Source of the DNA: JAVXNW01 sp036645575
Lineage (GTDB): Bacteria > Bacillota > Clostridia > Christensenellales > Aristaeellaceae
DNA: 8,182 nt
Assembly (NCBI GenBank): GCA_036645575.1
Contig: JAVXNW010000105.1
Span: forward strand, 1 to 8,182
Reading direction: 5' to 3'
Position numbers and translations under genes: made by a program. Shown in pieces: positions 1 through 5,327 of this stretch. The notes under the pieces were generated by a model that did not search any database, was not told the origin of the DNA, and saw only the letters and a list, made by a program, of their open reading frames with translations. Positions within the stretch are counted from its first letter, which is position 1. Each line of letters begins with the position of its first letter.

Positions 1-348
1 ATAGTAAAACACGGTCACGTCGTCTTCGTCGATCAGCCACTCCGCCGCCGCCTGATCAATCAGCGCAAGGATGTCCTCCGTGGTTTGGTTGGTGTTCTGC
101 TCAATGCGCGCATAGGTCAAGCCCTCGTCACTCGACGTGCCCAGCAGCTTGGCGATTCGGCTCATGTCGTTGATGCAGCCACGCAGGTTGCTACTGCCAT
201 CGCCGCCGTAGTCGTTGTTGCCGATCAGCAGCGCGCGGCGCAGGGAAACATTGTCGCCGGGCACGGCGCTTTCCTGCGCGCTCGCCGCGGGCGCCAACAA
301 GGACAGTGTCAACACAAGAATCAACAAAAGGCTGAGACGCTTTTTCAT
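1..348 (-). CDS. Secreted caspase-like (peptidase C14 family) protein, 5' part only
   Basis: Reading the minus strand from an ATG at 348 gives 116 open codons that run off the window at position 1. Residues 1-24 form a classic signal peptide: MKKR, a Leu/Ile/Val-rich core, then A-P-A-A-S-A before Q25, so the protein is probably exported or secreted. Residues 37-70 (RRALLIGNNDYGG... then NLRGCINDM... and a K-L-L-G end) match the first strand and helix of caspase/metacaspase-like clan CD folds. Residues 111-116 (VTVFYY) match the strand that normally leads into the S-G-H-G motif with the catalytic His. That motif and the later Cys lie outside the window, so peptidase activity is unverified. An AGGGA Shine-Dalgarno at 361-365 supports the start. 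The gene is divergent from ctsR. The family call is by motif recognition only; later domains are unknown. Confidence 0.72.
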   Translation of the reverse strand, partial: MKKRLSLLLILVLTLSLLAPAASAQESAVPGDNVSLRRALLIGNNDYGGDGSSNLRGCINDMSRIAKLLGTSSDEGLTYARIEQNTNQTTEDILALIDQAAAEWLIDEDDVTVFYY

Positions 349-382
349 GATGGTAAATTCTCCCTAATTATAAATGATACTT

Positions 383-411
383 TCTATACTGTACCATAGG
401 CCGGAGGCTAA
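383..411 (-). promoter_or_regulatory. Candidate promoter for the caspase-like gene
   Basis: On the minus strand a TATAGA (383-388) lies 17 bases from a weak TTAGCC (406-411). This would give a leader of roughly 28 bases that includes the AGGGA ribosome site. A perfect TATAAT at 367-372 is closer to the gene, but starts from it would fall at about 360 and lose the ribosome site, so it is less likely to be the functional -10. A 5-bp inverted repeat (TAAGG-AAA-CCTTA, 409-421) sits beside the -35 and could be a protein site. All of this is weak pattern evidence. Confidence 0.28.
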
Positions 412-478
412 GGAAACCTTATCGGGTGATTTTTCGTCGATGATTAGAAGAAATGAGCGGACTGTGATTTTTTCCCCC

Positions 479-506
479 TTGCTTTTTTTCGAAAAACGCT
501 TATAAT
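479..506 (+). promoter_or_regulatory. Sigma-A-type promoter of the ctsR operon
   Basis: TTGCTT (479-484) and a perfect TATAAT (501-506) are separated by 16 bases in an AT-rich stretch, a good match to the housekeeping promoter consensus. The predicted start is near 513, giving a leader of about 64 bases before the ctsR ATG at 577. No other strong promoter was seen between here and clpC, so this is probably the main promoter for ctsR-mcsA-mcsB-clpC. Confidence 0.8.
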
Positions 507-512
507 AGAATA

Positions 513-529
513 AGTCAAAGATGGTCTAA
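513..529 (+). promoter_or_regulatory. CtsR operator (tandem heptad box)
   Basis: AGTCAAA (513-519), GAT (520-522) and GGTCTAA (523-529) match the known CtsR box, RGTCAAA-NAN-RGTCAAA, with a single mismatch (T527 for A). The box begins at the predicted transcription start, 7 bases after the -10. Binding of a CtsR dimer there should block initiation or early elongation, which implies autoregulation of the operon. The operator identity rests on the published Bacillota consensus; its use here is inferred. Confidence 0.87.
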
Positions 530-576
530 TGCGGGGAAGCGCGGACGGGCAAATACGGGACGTGGGGGTTGAGACA

Positions 577-1059
577 ATGGCTCAATTGAGCGATACGATC
601 GAGCGGTTCATCAAGGAGTTGATGAGCGAGGACAAGCAAATAGAGCTGAGGCGCAACGAATTGGCGCAGCACTTCGGGTGCGCGCCGTCGCAGATCAATT
701 ACGTGCTGGCGACCCGGTTTTCGGTGGATCACGGCTACCTGATTGAGAGCAGGCGCGGCGGCGGCGGGTTTGTGCGCATTGTGCGGATGCAGGTGACCTC
801 AACGAGCAACTTGCTGAGCACGCTGCTTGCGCGGGTGGGGGTACAGATTGACGAGGACGCGGCGGTGGCGATCATTGCGCAGTTGACGGACGCGCGCCTG
901 ATCACGGCGGGGGAGGCGTCGATCATGCGCGCGGCGGTCGCGAAAAACGCGCTGGCGCTGCCGATCAACGCAAAGGACGTGTTGCGCGCCGCGATTTTGC
1001 ATAACATGCTCATTCAGGTATTTCGAAATCTCGAGGGAGGCAAGCGGGATGATCTGTGA
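577..1059 (+). CDS. ctsR: CtsR, transcriptional repressor of class III stress genes
   Basis: A 160-residue protein, close to the family's usual length of about 155. CtsR is a dimeric winged-helix repressor of clp and related protein-quality genes. Residues about 25-50 hold the helix-turn-helix, including the very conserved PSQINYVLATRF segment (38-48). Residues 59-68 (RRGGGGFVRI) are the DNA-contacting wing with the tetraglycine loop that acts as an intrinsic heat sensor in characterised homologues; R60 matches the wing arginine contacted by DNA and targeted by McsB. The C-terminal half (about 80-150) is the helical dimerisation and McsB-contact domain. I chose ATG 577 because family homology begins there and a GGGGGTTGAG purine-rich site (564-573) precedes it. 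An in-frame ATG at 529 lies in the operator with no ribosome site. It overlaps mcsA by 11 bases. Confidence 0.95.
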   Translation: MAQLSDTIERFIKELMSEDKQIELRRNELAQHFGCAPSQINYVLATRFSVDHGYLIESRRGGGGFVRIVRMQVTSTSNLLSTLLARVGVQIDEDAAVAIIAQLTDARLITAGEASIMRAAVAKNALALPINAKDVLRAAILHNMLIQVFRNLEGGKRDDL

Positions 1060-1594
1060 CGAATGCGGGGCGCGGGATGCCACGATAAAACTCATGACCA
1101 TTGTGAACGGACAAAAGCGGGAGCGGCACCTGTGCACGGCGTGCATGGCGAAGGTGCAGCGGCAGTTTACGGCGGTGGATCTGACGTCGCTTGCGGGGCT
1201 GCTGGGCGGACTTTTGCGCGAGGCGGGCAAGCAGGCGGATCTAACCGCGCCCGAGGCGGAGCGCGACCTGATGTGCATAAACTGCGGGCTTACCTACGAG
1301 CAGTTCAAAAAGACCGGGCTACTGGGCTGCGGCCAGTGCTATCAGGCGTTCCGGGAGCCGCTTGAGGTGATGCTCAAGCGGGTGCACGGCCACTCGCAGC
1401 ACGCGGGGCGCGTGCCGGGCGGGCTCAAGGGCGGCGTGGCGCTCAAATTGTCGATTGACCGGCTCAAGCAGCAGCTGGTGCGCGCGATTGCGGAGGAGGC
1501 CTACGAGGACGCCGCGCTTTTGCGCGACCAGATTCGCGCGCTCAAGGCGCAGATCGAGGAGATGACGGCAAAGGAGGCCGAAAGCCATGAATGA
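1049..1594 (+). CDS. mcsA: McsA, zinc-binding activator of the McsB arginine kinase
   Basis: A 181-residue protein with four CxxC pairs: C3/C6, C29/C32, C76/C79 and C94/C97. These form two zinc-binding modules, as expected for McsA. The C-terminus (about 139-174) is a UVR motif, a helical hairpin containing EEAYEDAALLRDQI, which resembles the UVR segment in the ClpC middle domain. In Bacillus, McsA binds and stimulates McsB, and its cysteines link the operon to redox and heavy-metal stress. The start has an excellent GAGGGAGG site (1033-1040), 8 bases upstream. It overlaps ctsR by 11 bases and mcsB by 8, which fits translational coupling of regulator, activator and kinase. The central region (about 40-70), rich in Gly/Leu/Ala, is less conserved. 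All expected cysteines are present. Confidence 0.94.
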   Translation: MICDECGARDATIKLMTIVNGQKRERHLCTACMAKVQRQFTAVDLTSLAGLLGGLLREAGKQADLTAPEAERDLMCINCGLTYEQFKKTGLLGCGQCYQAFREPLEVMLKRVHGHSQHAGRVPGGLKGGVALKLSIDRLKQQLVRAIAEEAYEDAALLRDQIRALKAQIEEMTAKEAESHE

Positions 1595-2597
1595 ACGCGA
1601 GGCGCCGGAGCAGGAGGTCGTCGTATCAAGCCGCGTGCGCTTGGCGCGCAACTTTAGCGATAGGCCCTTTACGCCGCTCATGAACGCGGAACTCGCCCAG
1701 CAGAACATCGAGCGGGTGCTGGGCGCGCTGGACGCGGGCGACGACAAGCGGTATGACTTTTACCGGATGAACGAGCTGAGCGAGGAAATGCGCGCGAGCC
1801 TGGTCGAGCGCCACCTAATCAGCAACGACCTCACCAAGAACCTCGACTGGGCGGCGGCGCTGATCGACAAGGCACAGTGCGTGTCGGTGATGATCAACGA
1901 GGAGGATCACCTGCGCATACAGGGGCTTTTGCCCGGCCTCCAACTGGAGCGCGCCGCGGAGCTGGCCTTTCAGGTGGACGACCAGATGAGCGCGCATGCC
2001 GAGTTCGCGTTTGATTCGCAGTGGGGCTATTTGACCAGCTGTCCCACCAACACGGGAACGGGGATGCGCGCGTCCACCATGCTGCACCTGCCCGCGCTCA
2101 ACGCGGCTGGGCAGATCGGCCAGATCGGGCAGGCGATCGCCAAATTGGGGATGACGATGCGCGGGCTGGACGGCGAGGGGAGCGACGCGGTGGGCTGCAT
2201 GTATTTAATCAGCAACCAAGTGACGCTCGGGCGCGCGGAGGAGGATATCTTGCGCTCGCTGATCGCCGCGACCATGCAGGTGTCGGGGCACGAGCGCGCG
2301 ACGCGCGAGCAGATGCTTTCGCAGGATGCGACGGGCGTCACCGACAAGCTGATGCGCTCGTTGGGCATTCTCAAATACGCGCGCGTGATGACGCCCACCG
2401 AGATGATGACGCGCATGAGCGATTTGCGCTTGGCGGTGACGCTGGGGCTGGCGGATTGTCCGCTGCCGGAAATTGACAGGTGGACGATTGAACTGAAGAC
2501 GGGCACACTGAGCGCGCGCAGCGCCGAAAAATTGTCCGAGCGCGCGCGCGACGTATTGCGCGCCGAGCTGCTTCGCGAAAAGCTGCGCGCGGTATAA
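1587..2597 (+). CDS. mcsB: McsB, protein arginine kinase
   Basis: A 336-residue protein of the phosphagen kinase fold that phosphorylates arginine side chains on proteins (EC 2.7.14.1), marking them for ClpCP and releasing CtsR from DNA. Visible motifs in order: SSRVRLARN (14-22), nucleotide binding; NEEDHLR (104-110), with a catalytic Glu; SCPTNTGTGMRAS (151-163), with the active-site Cys C152; GEGSDAVG (196-203), with the second catalytic Glu; an arginine-rich nucleotide site near ATREQ (238-242); and RDVLRA (321-326), matching the RDxxRA phosphoarginine pocket of characterised McsB (R321, D322, R325). The start is fixed: a stop at 1563-1565 precedes it in frame and AAGGAGG (1571-1577) sits 9 bases upstream. 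The N-terminus is therefore about 15 residues shorter than in Bacillus, before the first conserved motif. It overlaps mcsA by 8 bases. Confidence 0.95.
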   Translation: MNEREAPEQEVVVSSRVRLARNFSDRPFTPLMNAELAQQNIERVLGALDAGDDKRYDFYRMNELSEEMRASLVERHLISNDLTKNLDWAAALIDKAQCVSVMINEEDHLRIQGLLPGLQLERAAELAFQVDDQMSAHAEFAFDSQWGYLTSCPTNTGTGMRASTMLHLPALNAAGQIGQIGQAIAKLGMTMRGLDGEGSDAVGCMYLISNQVTLGRAEEDILRSLIAATMQVSGHERATREQMLSQDATGVTDKLMRSLGILKYARVMTPTEMMTRMSDLRLAVTLGLADCPLPEIDRWTIELKTGTLSARSAEKLSERARDVLRAELLREKLRAV

Positions 2598-2651
2598 TAG
2601 GGGTAGCGGATGCGCGAGAAGCCGCGCGGGATCATAGGGGTAGCGGATGCG
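2576..2651 (+). repeat. Imperfect tandem duplication of the mcsB 3' end
   Basis: Two units, about 2576-2614 and 2615-2651, follow one another. The second halves contain an identical 20-base block at 2597-2616 and 2634-2653 (37 bases apart), running ATAGGGGTAGCGGATGC plus three bases. The first halves (CGAAAAGCTGCGCGCGG and CGAGAAGCCGCGCGGG) differ by two substitutions and a 2-base deletion. Unit 1 codes the end of McsB (REKLRAV and stop). Unit 2 in the shifted frame reads MREKPRGIIGVADAR and stop (2610-2657), showing its origin from the coding tail. A 7-bp inverted pair (2586-2592 with 2622-2628) could fold in the transcript. No function is evident. Confidence 0.85.
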
Positions 2652-2697
2652 CGCTAAAAAGAAATGAATTTGCGTGCGAAATGAAAGTGATTGAACC

Positions 2698-2703
2698 GGA
2701 GGG
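2698..2703 (+). promoter_or_regulatory. Ribosome binding site that decides the clpC start
   Basis: GGAGGG touches the first ATG (2704) directly, which is too close for normal initiation, while the second in-frame ATG at 2710 lies 7 bases after GGAGG. The later ATG is therefore preferred, giving MAFFSRFTERAQ, which also matches the short N-terminus of known ClpC proteins. Confidence 0.7.
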
Positions 2704-2709
2704 ATGAGC

Positions 2710-5157
2710 ATGGCGTTTTTTTCGAGATTTACGGAGCGCGCGCAGCGGGCCATGGTGGCGGCGCAGCGCGAGGCGGCGCAGATGGGCCGCAATTACGTGG
2801 GAACCGAGCATCTGTTGCTGGGGGTGCTCAGCGACCCCGGCGCGGCGGGGATGGTGTTGGGCGGCGTGACGCTTCCCGGCGCGCGCACGGAAATACTGGA
2901 ATTGCTTGGGCGCGGCGAAAACGACGAGGCGAGCGAGACGATGCCCTATACCCCGCGCACGAAAAAGGTGCTGGAACTGAGCGCGCGCGAGGCGCGCGAG
3001 CTCAAGCAAAACTACGTGGGAACCGAGCACCTGCTGCTGGCGCTGATGCGCGAGCGCGAGGGCGTCGCGGCGCACATCTTAATCAAGATGGGGCTGGACC
3101 TTGAAAAGGCGCGCGAGGAGCTGCTCAGGCTGATCGGCGCGGAGGAGGTGAGCGCGGCTGCGGAGACGGGCGAGGAGGATACGCCGGTCTTGAGCCAATT
3201 CTCGCGCGATCTCACGCGGGCGGCGCGCGGCGGCGAATTGGACCCGGTGATCGGGCGCGCGGGGGAGATCGAGCGCATCGTGCAGATCTTGTCGCGGCGC
3301 ACCAAGAACAACCCGGTGCTGATCGGCGAGCCGGGCGTGGGCAAGTCTGCGATCGTCGAGGGACTTGCGCAGTTGATCGTCGAGGGCAATATGCCAGAGA
3401 CGCTGCGTGGAAAGCGCATCCTGTCGCTGGACCTGGCCAGCATGATCGCGGGCGCGAAGTACCGGGGCGAGTTTGAAGAGCGGATGAAGAACGTGATGGC
3501 CGAGATCAAGAAGGTGGGAAACGTCGTGCTGTTCATCGACGAAATGCACACGCTGGTCGGCGCGGGCGCGGCCGAGGGCGCGATTGACGCGGCGAGCATC
3601 CTAAAGCCGGTGCTGGCGCGGGGCGAGATGCAGTTGATCGGCGCGACCACGCTGGCGGAGTACCACAAGCACATCGAGAAGGACGCGGCGCTCGAGCGAA
3701 GGTTTCAGACGGTGACGGTGGGCGAACCCACGAAGGAGGAGACGCTTGCGATCCTGGTGGGGCTGCGCGACCGATACGAGGCGCACCACCGCGTCGAGAT
3801 CACCGACGCCGCGCTGTCGGCCGCGGTCAATCTGTCGAGCCGCTACATCGCCGACCGGTTCATGCCGGACAAGGCGATCGACTTAATCGACGAGGCGGCG
3901 TCGCGCGTGCGCATCAAGGCGTTCACCGCGCCGCCCGACATGAAGGAAGTGGAGACGCGGCTGGAGGCGCTGGGCAAGGAGACGGCGGAGGCGGTCGCGC
4001 ACGAGGAGTTTGAAAAGGCCGCGCAGCTGCGCGACGCGAAAAAGACGCTGGTGGGCGACATGCACGCCAGGCGCAAGGCGTGGGAGCACAAGCGCGAGGA
4101 GCGCGTGCTGACGGTGGGCGAGGACGACGTCGCGCAGATCGTGTCGGCGTGGACCGGCATTCCCGTCACGCGGATGACCGAGGACGAGGCGCAGCGGCTG
4201 CTCAAGCTGGAGGAGACGCTGCACAAGCGGGTGATCGGGCAGGACGAGGCGGTGAAGGCGGTGTCGCGCGCGGTCAGGCGCGCGCGCGCCGGACTCAAGG
4301 ACCCCGGCCGGCCGATCGGCTCGTTCATCTTCCTGGGCCCCACGGGCGTGGGCAAGACCGAGCTGTGCAAGGCGCTGGGCGAGGCGCTGTTTGGCGACGA
4401 GAGCTGCATGATCCGCGTGGATATGTCCGAGTACATGGAAAAGCACTCGGTGTCGCGCATGATCGGCTCGCCCCCCGGCTATGTCGGGCACGAGGAGGGC
4501 GGCCAGCTGACCGAAAAGGTTCGGCGCAAGCCCTATGCGGTGATCTTGCTGGATGAAGTCGAGAAGGCGCACCCGGACGTGTTCAACGCGCTATTGCAGA
4601 TTCTGGAGGATGGGCGGCTGACCGACGGGCAGGGGCGCGTGGTGGACTTTAAAAATACCGTGATCGTGATGACCAGCAACGCCGGGGCGCAGACGCTTGG
4701 AAAGCAGCGGTCGCTTGGCTTTGGCATGTCGGAGGACGGCGCGCGCGGCTATGAGTCGATGAAGGACGGCGTGATGGAGGAGGTCAAAAAGATCTTCCGC
4801 CCCGAGTTTATCAACCGCGTGGACGAGATCATCGTGTTCCGGGCGCTCAAGAGCGAGGAGATCAACCAGATTGCGCGGCTGATGGTGGAGAAGGTGGCCG
4901 AGCGGCTCAAGGATCGCGGGATCACCCTTGAGATCGACGAGTCTGCGGTAAAACTGCTGGCGACGTCCGGCTTTGACGCGCAGTACGGCGCGCGGCCGCT
5001 CAGGCGGGCGATCCAGCGCATGCTCGAGGACGCGCTGAGCGAGGAGATTCTCTCCGGCCGCATTTGTCTAGGCAGCCGCGTGCGGGTGCGCGCGGACGCA
5101 AAGGCGTTGGCGTTTGAGACGCTCAGCCTGTCTAATGTCGCCCAATGCGCGAAATGA
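2710..5157 (+). CDS. clpC: ClpC, AAA+ unfoldase subunit of the ClpCP protease
   Basis: A cytoplasmic Hsp100 ATPase of 815 residues (817 from the ATG at 2704, whose numbering is used here). It unfolds McsB-marked or adaptor-delivered proteins and threads them into ClpP. Domains in order: two N-terminal Clp-N repeats (about 5-72 and 82-145), each with a YVGTEHLLL helix; first AAA+ module with Walker A GEPGVGKS (208-215), pore loop KYRGEFE (252-258), Walker B VVLFIDE (274-280) and arginine finger ERRF (331-334); middle domain (about 410-465) with a UVR motif (EEFEKAAQLRD), which separates ClpC from ClpA and ClpB; second AAA+ with Walker A GPTGVGKT (545-552), pore loop GYVG (592-595), Walker B VILLDE (613-618), a ClpP-docking LGF (671-673) and sensor-2 GARPLRR (762-768). 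No key residue is missing. It is the last operon gene, 112 bases after mcsB across the repeat. Confidence 0.97.
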   Translation: MAFFSRFTERAQRAMVAAQREAAQMGRNYVGTEHLLLGVLSDPGAAGMVLGGVTLPGARTEILELLGRGENDEASETMPYTPRTKKVLELSAREARELKQNYVGTEHLLLALMREREGVAAHILIKMGLDLEKAREELLRLIGAEEVSAAAETGEEDTPVLSQFSRDLTRAARGGELDPVIGRAGEIERIVQILSRRTKNNPVLIGEPGVGKSAIVEGLAQLIVEGNMPETLRGKRILSLDLASMIAGAKYRGEFEERMKNVMAEIKKVGNVVLFIDEMHTLVGAGAAEGAIDAASILKPVLARGEMQLIGATTLAEYHKHIEKDAALERRFQTVTVGEPTKEETLAILVGLRDRYEAHHRVEITDAALSAAVNLSSRYIADRFMPDKAIDLIDEAASRVRIKAFTAPPDMKEVETRLEALGKETAEAVAHEEFEKAAQLRDAKKTLVGDMHARRKAWEHKREERVLTVGEDDVAQIVSAWTGIPVTRMTEDEAQRLLKLEETLHKRVIGQDEAVKAVSRAVRRARAGLKDPGRPIGSFIFLGPTGVGKTELCKALGEALFGDESCMIRVDMSEYMEKHSVSRMIGSPPGYVGHEEGGQLTEKVRRKPYAVILLDEVEKAHPDVFNALLQILEDGRLTDGQGRVVDFKNTVIVMTSNAGAQTLGKQRSLGFGMSEDGARGYESMKDGVMEEVKKIFRPEFINRVDEIIVFRALKSEEINQIARLMVEKVAERLKDRGITLEIDESAVKLLATSGFDAQYGARPLRRAIQRMLEDALSEEILSGRICLGSRVRVRADAKALAFETLSLSNVAQCAK

Positions 5158-5183
5158 CGCCAAACAGGCGAATTACTTTTTTT
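5158..5183 (+). terminator. Weak candidate terminator after clpC
   Basis: Directly after the clpC stop, a 4-bp CGCC/GGCG stem with an AAACA loop (5158-5170) is followed, 6 bases later, by a run of seven T (5177-5183). The stem is short and the T run is offset, so termination may be partial or need other factors. It is the only terminator-like element between clpC and ppdK. Confidence 0.3.
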
Positions 5184-5242
5184 AATATGTTTGGAGTCAT
5201 TCTTTAATGTTGGATATAAAGCGTGAATTAACCTCGCTGGAC

Positions 5243-5271
5243 TTGCCCTAAAGTGATAAATTGGGTATACT
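5243..5271 (+). promoter_or_regulatory. Sigma-A-type promoter of ppdK
   Basis: TTGCCC (5243-5248) and TATACT (5266-5271) are spaced by exactly 17 bases in an AT-rich gap. Transcription would start near 5278, leaving a leader of about 50 bases before the ATG at 5328. No CtsR box is present here, so ppdK is probably outside CtsR control. I saw no riboswitch-like structure in the short leader. Confidence 0.75.
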
Positions 5272-5327
5272 ATTTTGTGCAATACACGTCGATAGACGGC
5301 GATTACGATGACATGAGGGGGAGCAAT

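Noticed and set aside
85..399. 104-codon plus-strand ORF in the first 400 bases
   Set aside because: It is antisense to the caspase-like gene, has no ribosome site, and has no recognisable domain; the minus strand gives a signal peptide and a family-like fold.
529..576. Upstream in-frame ATG start for ctsR
   Set aside because: It begins on the last base of the CtsR operator, has no ribosome site, and adds 16 residues not seen in CtsR homologues.
2593..2598. Perfect TATAAT at the end of mcsB as an internal clpC promoter
   Set aside because: No credible -35 lies 15-18 bases upstream (the sequence is TGCTTCGCG), and the TATA arises from the GTA-TAA end of mcsB.
2610..2657. 15-codon ORF MREKPRGIIGVADAR between mcsB and clpC
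   Set aside because: It lies within the tandem repeat and is best explained as a duplicated piece of the mcsB tail. The ribosome site is weak and nothing shows it is translated.
4782..4788. GGTCAAA inside clpC as a CtsR site
   Set aside because: It is a single heptad inside a codon run for V-K-K, with no second heptad at the required spacing.
5253..5327. Upstream in-frame start for ppdK
   Set aside because: The stretch contains the -10 box and predicted transcription start, has no ribosome site, and adds residues that precede the normal PPDK N-terminus.
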